Positions 10,505 through 21,445 of a stretch of DNA of 64,000 bases are shown piece after piece. The notes under the pieces were generated by a model, which worked only from the letters and a program-made list of their open reading frames with translations, ran no database searches and was not told the DNA's origin. The position numbers and the translations under genes were made by a program. This stretch comes from Diploptera punctata (taxonomy: Eukaryota > Arthropoda > Insecta > Blattodea > Blaberidae): the NCBI GenBank assembly GCA_030220185.1, contig JASPKZ010007432.1, positions 1,178,001-1,242,000 of the forward strand. The letters are read 5' to 3'. Each line of letters opens with the position of its first letter. The stretch's first letter is position 1.

Positions 10505-11190
10505 ATTGTAAATAATAACAATTCTTCTTCTTCTTCTTCTGCCCTCTAAAGGTGATGGCAAATCACCTGTTTTGCGACTACATATCTATTGTAGGGTGTC
10601 CCCAGGTCTTTTCTACCTCTGGTTGACAACCGGTTTTCTTGGCAATCTCAAAACATGCTGTTTCTATTTAATTTTATACTTGTGTATGTCCCTTAAAGCT
10701 CTTCCATTTTCCACTTATTTCTTAGATCTTCACTACATATTTCGTCTCTTTATGATACTCCAGTTAAGGTTTGTAGGAATCTCATTTGAGAAATATTTAT
10801 TCTTGCTTTATCATGCCAAAGCAGGGTCCACTACTCACTTCCATACAAAAGAGTTTGCTTTCAAATTATGTTGTGGAATCTTATTTGTATATTTTTTTCC
10901 TCATTTGTTTGCCAAAATTCTGTTTTAAAATGTAAATTTACTATACTGGTTTCGGCTTTAGTTTATGTTGTACTTTAAACAAAGTCACAAAAGGTATCCT
11001 TCCGCAGGCATCTGTGATTGGCAGAGTGATGGTACTATTTTACATGCCATTTAACTTGCTGTCAAATTCCGGTGGCATTATACTTTTCACCAAAACTTAA
11101 GAACCTTGTCTCACACCACACCTCAAGTCAGCTATTAGCGATACTTTCAAACCTTTTGCTGTAACCATTTCAGCATCTTATTGTAGGAAA
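10505..11190 (-). mobile_element. Degraded LINE of a second type with (GAA)n tail
   Basis: On the minus strand, around 10830, a frame reads LLYGSEWWTL and INISQMRFLQTLTGVS, typical of the region after the RT domain. Further upstream (about 11100) DLRCGVRQGS matches the RT GxRQGS motif. The element ends at a CTT/GAA run (10514-10540). Many stops and shifts. Confidence 0.65.
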
Positions 11191-11704
11191 ATTGTTGCTT
11201 TTCTTCACAGGTATTTAAAAGCAGGACAAGAAGGGTTGCTTTTTGTTCACTGGAATTTAAGATTGGAAAAGAAAAGGGGTGAGTCCAAGGTATTTCCTGG
11301 AAATGAGGTTCTAAAGTTTTGGCAAAAACTATAATTTACCAAAGTCGCATGCATCTACACGTATTTTAGAAATTTTAAAAATATTATTTAAAATAACAAA
11401 CTTCATTAGGCCTAAACGTTTTTCAATTAATTTCGGAAGAGGAAAGCGGCAAAATAGTTATGCTACTAATACACATGATGTTTGATGTATTCAACATGAG
11501 CGGCCATGTTGTAATAACTGAATATCCCCTCTTTGTCTGCACGAAATGGTGTTATATTTAAATTTATATAAATTTATACTTCCTGTTCACCATTGTCATT
11601 TTTTAATTTGTTATATTGTGTTTTATTACTTTATTATTATTTTTGCAATAATTTTGTTCATACATAGAAGTTATATTATATAAAATGTAGATTTATCAGG
11701 GAAT

Positions 11705-11884
11705 ATGTTTTCATCCACTCAAAGCACACAATCTGACAGCGACCATGAATGTGTGGGATGTGCTTGTACTGCTGAGTCTGTGCACATTTCAAGTCCTGTG
11801 TCTGCACGTGAAAGCTTTCGTCACCGCACAGCACAAACCTTGTGTCTGCTGTCCAATGCTATACTGATCGCACTGTATATGTAG
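11705..11884 (+). CDS. Small unassigned ORF, 59 codons
   Basis: An ATG frame rich in Ser, Cys, His and Thr (MFSSTQSTQSDSDHECVGC, then VSARESFRHRTAQTL) with base composition less AT-rich than its surroundings. It runs into a LINE fragment that starts about 11873. It could be the first exon or N-terminus of a gene or transposon cut by that LINE. No family recognised. Neighbouring sequence 11190-11700 shows nothing else. Confidence 0.25.
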   Translation: MFSSTQSTQSDSDHECVGCACTAESVHISSPVSARESFRHRTAQTLCLLSNAILIALYM

Positions 11885-12068
11885 ATTTTAAAAAGGCATA
11901 TGATTCAATTAAAGAGAAAAATTATATAGTATCCTGCTGAAGTTTAGAATTCCTAAAAAGTTAGTTAGACTTACTTGAATGTATCTAAATGGCACAAAGG
12001 GTAGGGTGCGTGTATACAGTTTTGGATACTTTGGAAATTCACAATGGATTAAAGCAAAGAGATGAAGG
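11873..12068 (+). mobile_element. LINE RT fragment (motif A region)
   Basis: Reads YVDFKKAYDSIKE then shifted pieces matching LEFRIPKKLVRL and IHNGLKQRDE of the 41 kb LINE family. It is only the first part of the RT domain and carries a frameshift. Both ends are abrupt. Confidence 0.75.
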
Positions 12069-12069
12069 C

Positions 12070-12260
12070 CTACAATTCATCATCATAGTACATTCGCGAA
12101 TTTAGGCCATTTGTTGACCTGTTTCGGCCTCAAGAGAAACACCATCCAAAAGTTTTTTGAGTGGACATCCTGATCATCTTCTTCCTGCAGGTTGATATCT
12201 TAACATTTGTTTGGGTATCCTGTGATCTTCCATTCGATGAACATGTGCATCCATATTGAC
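12070..12260 (-). mobile_element. LINE 3' end with (ATG)n tail
   Basis: Minus strand gives HVHRMEDHRIPKQMLRYQP and AGRR, then a stop and further LINE-like codons, ending at an ATCATCAT tract. This is the final RT segment of a LINE different from the main family. The flanking 12260-12540 has no feature I can name. Confidence 0.6.
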
Positions 12261-12542
12261 TTACAATCAGAAATTTTGTTTTCTAAAGATTCCATGTGTA
12301 ATGTTGAGACTTGCAAGTAAAGTTGAGGTTCCTTAGGATGGGTTACTGGCCCGACGCTAAGTAGTCCAGTGGTAGGGCTGCTACCTTTTAGTCTCTGGAC
12401 AGACATTAGGATACCGCATTTACTCAGTACCCGATGGAACGGTTATACCGCCATGACTCAGACCTCAGAGCCTCATTTGTGAAAACAGGTTGTACCACAA
12501 GAAGGTGAGGATGAGAATTGGGTAGGAGAGGTTATATACACA

Positions 12543-13440
12543 TTACTTACTTACTTACTCACTGGCACTATCAAACCCGTAGGTTCATGGCCGCGCAGAC
12601 ATAAGCTCTCCATACATCCCTATCCTGAGCTAATGTTTTCCAATCATTCCCTGTATAATCTACTTCCCTCATTCTTGGTCTACCAATTGGGCATTTTCCT
12701 ACAAGAAGCTTCCATGCACCTCTTTCATTTCTCATTCTTGCCACATGTTCTGCCCATCGCAAGTCTACGAGACTTAACTGTTCTTATTATATCTGGCTTC
12801 CTATAAAGACCATGTAGTTCATTGTTATGTAGTCTTCTCCATTCACCTGTCTGTTCATCTCTCTTTGGTCCAAAAATGTTCCTAAGTGCTTTATTCTCAA
12901 ATACTAATCATCTCCTTTCCTCCCTTAAATTAAGAGTCCATGTTTCGCATCCATATAATATAACTGGTAGAATTACAGTTTTATATATTTTCTGTTTAAC
13001 GTTTTTTGAAAGGAGTTGGGACATCAAAAGTCTCTGTATTGCATAACAGCACACATTTCCAGAATTGAGCCTATGTTTAATTTCTTTGTACATCTCATTC
13101 CTATTTGTCATTATTGTTCCTAGGTATTTGAATTCAGCCACTTCCTCAAAATTTCCCTCATTTGTCATTAGCTTTCCATATCCATGAATTTTACGAGTAT
13201 TGATTCCATATCCATTATATAATGTATTTCTACGTGTGACCATATATTTAGTTTCATTAATATTTACTTCCAGTCCTAATTTCTTAGTGTTACTCAATAG
13301 TGTGTGCGTGTTGTCCTTTAGTACCTCCTCGCTATTGCCCAATAGTACTACATCATCAGCATAAACTAATAGCTTATTAATACCATTGAGTTGTAGGCCT
13401 GCTTCATCCTCTAGAGATTTGATGATATACACGTTACTAC
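12543..13440 (-). mobile_element. LINE fragment, left half of a head-to-head pair
   Basis: The minus frame at 12908-13465 contains INKLLVYADDVVLLGNSEE, the RT active site YADD, followed by the shared YLGTIMTNRNEMYKE and YGCETWTLNLREERR. The C-terminal part is at 12571-12762. It ends in TTAC repeats at 12543-12558. A deletion removes part of the C-terminal segment. It abuts an inverted copy at 13445. Confidence 0.9.
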
Positions 13441-13444
13441 CCCT

Positions 13445-14255
13445 TACAACCCGCCTACAATTCAATGGTATTAATAAGCAGTTTATTGTTATTAGGCAAT
13501 TGTTAGGAGATACGAAGGGCCAACACTCACACTCTATTAAGTAACACTAAGAAATTTGGGCTGGAAGGAAACATCAATAAAACTAAATATATGATCACAC
13601 GTAGAAATATATTATATAATGGAAATGGATAGTTAATGACAAATGAGAAAAATTTTGAAGAAATGACTGAATTCAAATACTTAGGAACAATAATCACAAA
13701 TAGGAATGAGATGCACAAAGAAATTAAACATAGGCCCAATTCTGGAAATGAATTATCGGAACTCTTTGTCATCCCAACTCCTCTCAAAAAAGTTACTGAA
13801 AATATATAAAACTGTTATTCTCCCAGTTATATAATATGGATGTGAAACATAGACTCTTACTCTAAGAGAGGAAAGGTGATTACGTGTATTTGAGAATAAA
13901 GTTCTTTGGAAAATTTTTGGGCCAAAGTGAGGTGAAAAGACAGGTGAAGGAGAAGACTTCATAACAGTGAGCTACATCATCCGAATAGGAAGCCAGATAT
14001 AATAAGAACAGTTAAGTCTCGTAGACTTGCGATGGGTAGAACATGTGGCAAGAATGAGTATTGAAAGGTGCATGGAGACTTCTTTTAAGAAAACCAGAGG
14101 GATAATACCCAGTTGGTAGACCAAGAATGAGGTGGGAGAATAACACTAACCAGGATATAGGGGATGATTGGAAAACATTAGCTCAGGATAGGGATGTATG
14201 GAGAGCTTATGTCTGTGCAGCCATGAACCTATGGGTTCGATAGTACCAGTTATTT
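13445..14255 (+). mobile_element. LINE fragment, right half of a head-to-head pair
   Basis: Plus-strand sequence covers the same LINE segment as its left neighbour, from the NGINKL region to the 3' end near 14245, but with many frame breaks and deletions (for example the RT motif is lost). The open frames on the opposite strand here are shadows. Divergence from the left copy shows these are separate copies, not one freshly inverted element. Confidence 0.85.
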
Positions 14256-14374
14256 ACTATCTTACTATTATGATGGGGTGTTCAAAATCATAACAGTGGC
14301 TTATAGATAATCCTTAATTCCCAATTACAATTATTTGAAGTGAATATTCCTATTGGCTCCTGTTGTTTACCTTG

Positions 14375-15765
14375 ATCAAAATATAGAGATGTTCCAAAAT
14401 TATCATAAGTAATGCCATGAGTGATTTCCAATTTATCTACATAATTTGGAAATCAAGAATGCCATTTGTTACGACTATTTAACGAATAAAATTAAGCTGT
14501 TTACTCACAAATCATTATTTAAATATAGTTATTTTAAAATATTTATATATTTAATGTAAACGGCGATGTTTGAAAACAAATGAGGAATGTTATGTTTCAT
14601 TTGTTTATCACTGCAACCAGATCATATTTATTGCCAAATAGAATCACAATATTGTAAGAAGTATTTCTTCTTCTTCTTCTTCCTTCCAAGTATTAGGCCA
14701 AGGCCTGTTACGATCCTATAGAAAATTTTCCCTCCAGCGTTTGAGGGAAATTCTCGTATAAGACTTGAAAGCATAATAATAGTCCCTTCGATTGGTTGCT
14801 GGCCAAAGGAAGGCAAGACCAGTGATGGGGCTGCCATCTTATAGCCTCTGGTCAGGCTTTTCTGGAGAAGAAAAGAAAATAAAGGAAAGAAGAAATGGAA
14901 GAAAGGAAAGACTCCCTAGCCCTTGGATGCCCTAATAGCGTCGGCGTCAAAAAAACAAGAGTTAACCAAGAGAGGTTAGATAGTAAAGTTAAAAGAGTGC
15001 AAAACACAAGTAAGTGGAAGAAATGTTTTGCACAGCTTGGGCACCTTGTGGTCGCCATCCACATATCCCCTAGATGAGGACCCCTGAGGGGTGTAAGAAG
15101 TATTTAATTAATGAATAAAATTATGCTGTTTACTCACAAATCTTTATTTAAATACAGTTATCTTAAAATATTTATATATTTAATGTAAATGGCAATGTTT
15201 GAAAACTAATGAGAAAACATTATGTTTTGTTTGTTCATCACTGCAACCAGATCATATTATTTATTGCCAAAGGATCGCAATATTGTAAGAATGCACCCTA
15301 ATAGAGAAAAAATAAAACACATCAAACTGTTTATAACCAACATATTAATTAATTTCTCATGTCCTATGATGTAAAATATAATTTTTCTGGAACATAAATT
15401 CCTAGGACATAATATGTTTAAGAAAGTGCAAATAGTGGTTTCTTTTTATTGTGGTATAATCAATTACTACAAATGTTTTTCTATTATATCACTGCAAGCA
15501 GTATCTGTTTACATCCGTGCACTATATATACAATCTGGTAGCCATATTTCTTAGAGAATCAGCCATTGTAAAATAATGCTCCGGCCTATTCAGAATGTTA
15601 AAAAGGAGGAGCTTGATTTTAAAGTTATAAAATGAAAGTGATAAAATCGAGGTGAAAAACGACTGTGATTGGTTGCAATTCAAAATTCATTGAAATGTGA
15701 TTGGTCATTGACTGCCATTTGGGGCATGAGTTAAATAGTCATGTTAAAATTAAAATCAGACAAGT
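14375..15765. repeat. Dispersed repeat R, copy 1, with internal tandem duplication
   Basis: Matches 58705-59430 over roughly 700 bp (shared landmarks: GATTTCCAA...TTGGAAATCAAGA hairpin, ACTGCAACCAGATCATAT, AAAAAGGAGGAGCTT, GATTGGTCATTGACT). In this copy a segment of about 190 bp (AAATTAAGCTGTTTACTCAC to CAATATTGTAAG) occurs twice, on either side of an inserted retroposon. No coding potential, no clear inverted termini; class unknown. Confidence 0.75.
14667..15091 (-). mobile_element. 425-bp retroposon with (GAA)n tail, copy 1
   Basis: Flanked by a 14-bp direct repeat TGTAAGAAGTATTT (14653-14666 and 15092-15105). In the minus direction it starts CCCCTCAGGGGTCCTC and ends GGAAGGAAGAAGAAGAAG. 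The same element occurs at 54620-55038. The duplications and tail show target-primed insertion. I see no box A/B promoter. It may be an internally deleted LINE keeping only both ends. Open frames in it are probably incidental. Confidence 0.88.
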
Positions 15766-15879
15766 TTAATTTAATGGTAACAAGATAGCTGGTAATGTAA
15801 AAGGAAAACATGGACATTGCAGTTGTTTTACAGGGTAAATAATAAAAACACAAACAAGCCCCTCTAAAATAAGATAAGC

Positions 15880-16060
15880 ATTTCTTCTTCTCTTCTTCAT
15901 CCAAATCTTTGGCCTATAGGCGTGTTACGATCTCACTGATGAATTTTGTATCCAGTGCTTCCTTGGGAAGGCCCAGAGATCTCTTTCCTGTTGGACAATA
16001 ATGAAGCATGGCCTCGGGAACTCTATCTGAACTCATTCATCACAAATGATTCATCAAATT
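15880..16060 (-). mobile_element. LINE or retroposon 3' fragment
   Basis: Begins with CTTCTTCTCTTCTTC and continues GGCCTATAGGCGTGTTACGATC, related to the 3' end of the 425-bp retroposon (GGCCAAGGCCTGTTACGATC). Interpreted as the 3' end of a related element in minus orientation; the rest is not alignable by eye. Confidence 0.5.
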
Positions 16061-16446
16061 GTTCTGTATAACCATACTCTGGTACCTCTCTAGACTAGCA
16101 AAGGTTTCGTTACTGAAATTATTATTCTTCGTCAACAGAATTATCCCTCCAGTCCTTCGAAACTTGATGTGAGAATTGATAAAAATTTTGTAACAAATAT
16201 TTTTCTGTATGCTTAAGTAGCAGTAAAGGTCTGGTTTATTTTTTAGACAATTATTAAAACAAGCAACAGTTATAAGTAATCAATGTGCCTATGTCAAAAT
16301 GCAAATATTTTTCCAGCATAAGCAAAAAATCAGGTAAGTAAAATTGGCATGTAGACCTTCAAGGCTTAGTGACACAACAGTAAGAATTATCTATTAGAGA
16401 GTATAGGAGGAATGATAATTTCTCTACAGATGTAATCATTACAATA

Positions 16447-18123
16447 CAGTGTGTAACAATCTTGTTTGTACAGTACTGTTTTACGCAGAAAACAATTATT
16501 TCCTCAAAACGTGAAATAAAATATATTAAATTAATAATAAATTGTTTTAGAAACATATTTAGTTATAATACCCATAAAAGTCTTGTTATTATAATTACAA
16601 AAAGAGATGGGGGGGATTTTGTTATAATATGTCTTAATTCCATGCAACAGTCTTGTTTGTATACTTCAGGAAACATTCTAGTACCGTACAGGATCTACAC
16701 ACACTAAACAATTGTGTTGCGCAATGAAAGCACTTGGTACCTATTTATGCCTACTAAGGGATGCATTAGATTTTGTTTACTCTTACCAAGTAGAGCTTGC
16801 TGTCCACGATGGAGGAAAGAAGAGAACTGAGTAGTGTATTGAAAAATATAATTGTTAATCTTGCATTAAGAGGCAATTTTCTTATACAAATAGGCCTTAC
16901 AGTGAATAAACCACATTCTACGGTTAATTATGTTTTTAAAAAAATGTATACAATGGTTCTATCAATAATTTGCCAAGAAGAGCTTACCGAATGGCAACAC
17001 CAAAAATGTTTTAAGTCAAGTTAAGAATAATCCTAAATTAAGTACATCAAAACTTCATATACTGGCAGAAAAGGTAGCAAAGAAGAATATGTCTAATCAA
17101 ACAATACAAAGAGTATTGTGGCTATGGTGACAGGACAGCACGCAAGAGGTCATTCGTAAATAAGAAAAACAGAATTGTCAGGTTGAAATTTGTTAAACAG
17201 CATGTAAACAAAGATCAAAAGTTTTGGAATAAAGTAATTTGGTCTGACTAAACTGTGAAAGTTAAATAAAAAATAAATAAACCTTTTTGGATCAGATGGC
17301 AATTAACAGAGTGGAGAAAACCGAATATGTGCAATGAACACACTAACTAACAACTGTAAAACACGGAGATGGATCAGTTTTACTTTGGGGGTGTAAGTCA
17401 TCGAGGGAAGTTTGAACTCTTTACTTTATTGATGGTATTATGAACAAGTGAAGCTACTTTAATATTCTGAAGCAGAACGTTAAATAAAATGCACAAAATA
17501 TGGGGTTTATGTCTGGTTATAAGTTTCAGCAGAACAATGACCCAAAACACACAGCTGATATCTGCAAACTGTGGTGCATCTGGAATATTCCAAAGCAGCT
17601 GAAAACACCTGTTCAATCACTGGACTTAAATCCCATTGAACATTTGTGAGCTTCATTGAAAAAAAGTGTTCATTCTAGAAATGTTCAGTCAAAACAACAA
17701 TCCAAACAAATAATTGCTGAAGAATGGAACAAAATTGATCCCTTAACACGCAATAATCTTGTCAGGTCAATGCAGAGACGCTGTAAAGTAGTTATCAAGG
17801 CAAAGGGTTATTCAACCAAATACTGAAGTTTTTATTGCAAATTGTTGTTTATTTTGTTTATTTATTTTATTGTATTATTAAGTATATAAACAAGACTGTT
17901 TCAAGAAAAGTTACCATTTTTGTTCAAGTAAATAATAATGTGAATTAGTAAGTTATATGAAGTAAATTGTTTTATTTTTTATGCTATCATAGTCATGTGA
18001 TAAACATGATAACGGAAAAATATAGTATTGTATTTTTTAAGTGTGGATTTATATAACAGTGACATAATGTATTGTGTAAACAAGATTAAAACTCTGCTGT
18101 ACAAACAAGACTGTTACACACTG
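16447..18123 (+). mobile_element. Tc1-like transposon with decayed transposase
   Basis: Ends CAGTGTGTAACA and TGTTACACACTG are inverted repeats (about 28 bp), with TA on both sides (16445-16446, 18124-18125). The transposase reads from MEERRELSSVLKNIIVN (about 16806) through shifted frames to FQQNNDPKHTADICKLW and SLDLNPIEHL near 17530-17650, ending GYSTKY-stop at 17826. These are the second Asp region (NDPKHTA) and the region around the third acidic residue of Tc1 enzymes. Several stops and frameshifts make it inactive. Sub-terminal copies of AGTCTTGTTTGT-like sequence (16647, 17886) indicate IR/DR-type ends. Confidence 0.92.
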
Positions 18124-18209
18124 TATATGAAGAGCAATTCTTAATATTACAAAATTAATTTAATTTATTGAGCCCCCTCATCTGAGAGTATATTTAGGGT
18201 CTTCTGCTA

Positions 18210-18330
18210 TACCTATACAGTGTGAATCCAAACCCTACCAACAAACTCTCACAAGTTGTTAAGGAATGTTTTCTCAATGTTTTGATATAAGAGCCCATGA
18301 TCTCTGATGACTCATTACTGAATAAATTAA
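18210..18330 (+). mobile_element. Short fragment of a mariner-type element
   Basis: About 100 bp (CTCACAAGTTGTTAAGGAATG, GTTTTGATATAA, CATGATCTC) matches 20605-20690, just ahead of a mariner-like coding remnant. It is therefore a stray piece of that element's non-coding part. Confidence 0.5.
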
Positions 18331-18369
18331 TTTTTTTCAATATTTATAAATAATTCATTCATTAATTTA

Positions 18370-18410
18370 CAATGTATAAATAATAATAATAATAATAATA
18401 AAACAATAAT
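18370..18410. repeat. (AAT)n microsatellite
   Basis: Run of AAT units followed by AAACAATAATAG. Sequence from 18411 to 18680 has no recognised content. Confidence 0.7.
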
Positions 18411-18679
18411 AGTGCACAATGTGCATAGAGGTTGTATTTCTGGGACCAGAGATCATGGTTCTTGGTCTCTAACACAAATCTTTTAAGTGATAGCTTTCGT
18501 TCACATCTTAGTGCTTGCTACCTTTCACAATGTTCATAAATGCATTCTTCAGAAAGTTTTTTTCTCACACACTCGAAAGTGAAACCCATGTATCATGTAG
18601 TGTCCAGATGGGACGCATCTCGTAGTCTTAGTCTGGACCTTTCCATTTTGGGTTTGCCATGGCTTCGCTTGAGTATAAA

Positions 18680-18770
18680 TCCAGCCAAATCACCTCACGT
18701 TTGGCTTTAAGTTCTTCCAGTAGTTGATGGTAGTATTACGACTTGAAGGCTTTCTTAGGGCTTAAAGGAC
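18680..18770 (-). pseudogene. Retrotransposon coding fragment (LLEELKAK segment)
   Basis: Minus strand reads YHQLLEELKAKREVIWLDLY, continuing into SSEAMANPKW. The LLEELKAK part also occurs at the end of the 21091-21333 frame. It appears to continue the fragment at 20000-20140, with about 1.2 kb of other sequence between. Confidence 0.45.
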
Positions 18771-19397
18771 CTTTGGAACATGGATTACTTGTGACGGTAA
18801 GATAGCGTGTGATTTACCTATGGATTTGGGGCTAGCCGAGCAGTAAGGCTGATGACTTTATTATTTGAGGTTAGTTGAGATGAATAAATGAATAATTAAA
18901 CAACTAATATTCTATGTTTAAAACTATAAGTAACAAATTTATATATAATTACAGATAATTAAACTAGCCTAACTTATTTTATTACCTAATCTTTGGTAGA
19001 GCAAGAGAGAGATTATGCTGTAGTAGGCTGAAACTCTGCCACATGACCTGACTTACTCGTATCATATTCATAACTTTATCTTATTTTTTATTCTACTTGA
19101 ATTAGTTCCTATCCACAAGCTATAAGATCTAGTATTGTACCCATTTTTGGTTCCTTTCAGAAACCCCAAAATCCTATTAAGAATAACATGTTGCAGACTT
19201 ACCTCCAGCAGCTCTATGCTTCAACAGTTAGTCAGTTCATCCCCTGACCACCATTTATGTCTCCATCTGAAGCCCTAACTGTAAAATCTATTTCTGAGGC
19301 TTGGTGTTCAACCCACTTTCGTCCTCTCTCCCCCTCTCTAAGCATAGCAAGTTCTATGCCCTAACAGTACTTTGTCCTGACTGTAGCTTTGGAATAA

Positions 19398-19500
19398 TAC
19401 TTAATAATAACAATAATAATAATAATAATACTTTATTTATTCTGGCAGAGTTAAGGCCATAAGGCCCTCTCTTCCACTCAACCAGCACAAATACAAATAA
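19398..19500. repeat. (AAT)n joined to a retroposon 3' end
   Basis: AAT units are followed by CTTTATTTATTCTGGCAGAG and TTAAGGCCATAAGGCCCTCT. A GC-rich block fused to a microsatellite is typical of a SINE/LINE 3' end. From 19500 to 19980 there is only AT-rich sequence with a TA run at 19671-19692. Confidence 0.5.
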
Positions 19501-19999
19501 ATATTCGACAAATATAGATATACACTATACTAATTATAAACAGTTAAAGATACAATAAATATAGCAATGTAAATGTCATGTACAAACAACATTTTATAGG
19601 GTAATAACAATAATGATACGATAATAATAATAATATAAATATGATACATTATACGGGAAACACCAATTAATATATATATATATATATATATATCTTACAC
19701 TGGATAATAATGAAGTCGAGTTTAGAGCAAATATAAATTTAGATTTTGGAATGTGGGAATGTTTCTGTTTTCTTCTGCTTTCACATCCAAATTAATGTGA
19801 AAACCTGACTTTCTCAGCCTAAGCTACATTTTTGTTCTGGATGTTTCCAGGGCCAAATTCCTAACTGTATATTGTTACTACATGAATCAGAATTCCAAAC
19901 TAAGACTAATATTTCCTATAATATGAGGGTTTATTTCCTATAATATTAAGACTATTTAAATAACTAATTAAAAATATCTACACTTTGTAACCTATTTTA

Positions 20000-20140
20000 T
20001 AACAGGTAAGCATCAGTACCTGGTAGGAGCATCTTCGTACGAAGTTCTTCTATTAGGAAGAGTTCACTGGTGAGCTTGTACATTAGTCTGGATGATGTGC
20101 ATTTGGATAAGCATAGAATCTTCTTGAGAAAAGTATAACC
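20000..20140 (-). pseudogene. Retrotransposon coding fragment, inverted partner of 21091
   Basis: Minus strand gives LKKILCLSKCTSSRLMY, then LTSELFLIEELRTKMLLPGT, closely matching the plus-strand frame at 21091-21333. I recall similar C-terminal segments in termite and cockroach retrotransposon proteins, but cannot name the clade. Confidence 0.5.
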
Positions 20141-20161
20141 AACCACCTTTATGATTTTTTT

Positions 20162-20398
20162 CTAAATTACACTGTTACTCTGTTTAAAATTATTATTCAA
20201 AATATAACAACAAACTTCACAGTGATACCTCATGGATTGTCGCATGTGCTTTAGCATTTCAAAAGATTGGCAAACATTCATGAATGCTATTGGTTGACTC
20301 ACATCCAAGTTATCCAATCTCTTCAAAGTAAATGTGGCAGTTGCTAATTCAAACTCCTTTGAAATTCTTAATTGATTGTTTAACGTTTTTATAACCAT
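20162..20398 (-). pseudogene. Mariner-type transposase C-terminal fragment, copy 1
   Basis: The last half of the frame, NVCQSFEMLKHMRQSMRYHC, matches copy 2 at 20990-21050 and the usual ending of this transposase group (a ladder of R/Q residues ahead of a CE/CC motif). No catalytic residues remain. Confidence 0.6.
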
Positions 20399-20579
20399 AT
20401 AACATTATCAACAATAACTTATTCAGTTACAAATTTTTTTATAGGATATAAAAAAATTTAATTTCTCAATATTCATACTTATTACATTTTAACTGATTTC
20501 CATTGAATATAAAAAATTAAAATATAAGATACATATAAATTAAATAAATAAAGTAACCCCAATTATTATTAAATACGGG

Positions 20580-21075
20580 TAAATATCCGACTTTAAACTC
20601 TACTGATAAATTTTCACAAGTTGTTCAGGGATGGTTTTTGATTGTTTTGATATAATGATCCTATGATCTCCATCAGCTCATTACTGTGTAATTTCATTGT
20701 TTTTTCTTCAAGAAAAGCCCTCCTTGCCACTGATAATTCACAGGTGTATGTGGTTTCAACAAGATGGGATTACAGCAAAATTTTCCAGTGAATGTAGGAA
20801 TATTATGATGAACGGACTGGGCAAAGATGGACTGGTCGTGGTGATCCTGTTTCATGGCCAGCTCAGTCATCAGATCTAATATCCACAAATTTTTCTTCTG
20901 GAGTTATGTGAAAAGCTTGGCATACGTGACTCTTGTCGAAAAGTGTGTGGATTTGGTTGCTAGAATTGCAGCAGCTGCTGACAATGTTTGCCAATCTTTT
21001 GGGATGCTAAAGTGCATGCAACAATCCATGAGGTATCACTGTGAAGTTTGTTGTGATCATAGCAGTGTAATTTAG
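20580..21075 (+). pseudogene. Mariner-type transposase fragment, copy 2
   Basis: About 20745-20830 reads MWFQQDGITAKFS, matching the WFQQDGA-AHFS segment that holds the second catalytic Asp in insect mariner-type enzymes. The following frame (20854-21075) continues STNFFFWSYVKSLAYVT then VDLVARIAAAADNV, the usual DFFLWGYVKSLVY block where the third Asp has been lost. Frameshift between the two. Lies inverted relative to copy 1, about 0.5 kb apart. Confidence 0.75.
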
Positions 21076-21090
21076 AAAAAAATCATAAAG

Positions 21091-21333
21091 ATGGTTGGTT
21101 ATACTTTTCTCAAGAAGATTCTATGCTTATCCAAATGCACACCATCCAGACTAATGTACGAGCTCACTAGTGAACTCTTCCTAATAGAAGAACTTTGTAT
21201 GAAAATGCTCCTACCAGTTACAGATGCCTATGATGAACTACTGGAAGAACTTAAAGCCAAGTTAGTTAACCAATCAGATTTAAATGTCTTAATTGGAATA
21301 ATGGATTATGGGAAAAAATCTTCCTCAATCTGA
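21091..21333 (+). pseudogene. Retrotransposon C-terminal fragment (80 codons)
   Basis: Frame MVGYTFLKKILCLSKCTPSR, MYELTSELFLIEEL, then YDELLEELKAKL. It directly follows the mariner remnant and duplicates the minus-strand piece at 20000-20140. The surrounding pair forms an inverted duplication of mixed transposon sequence. Confidence 0.5.
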
Positions 21334-21360
21334 ACATTGCACTAGATGTCGTGACAAGTC

Positions 21361-21445
21361 CTGCATAAAAAACGGTCGCTCATGATTTTTGTGAAATTGA
21401 ATATAATTAAAATAACCTCAAAATATCACTTCCTAAAATTAAATA
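21361..21445. repeat. End of a foldback element
   Basis: Reverse complement reads TTTTAGGAAGTGATATTTTG then AGGTTATTTTAATTATATTC, the same terminus as the palindromes at 7970 and 61741. Only one end is present. Sequence 21446-22237 includes a GC-richer block (21716-22060) with open frames on the minus strand that I could not assign to any family. Confidence 0.6.

Noticed and set aside
14852..15077. Overlapping ORFs at 14852-15064 and 14895-15077 repeated at 54634-54859
   Set aside because: Both lie inside a retroposon with target duplications; conservation reflects recent copying, not a gene.
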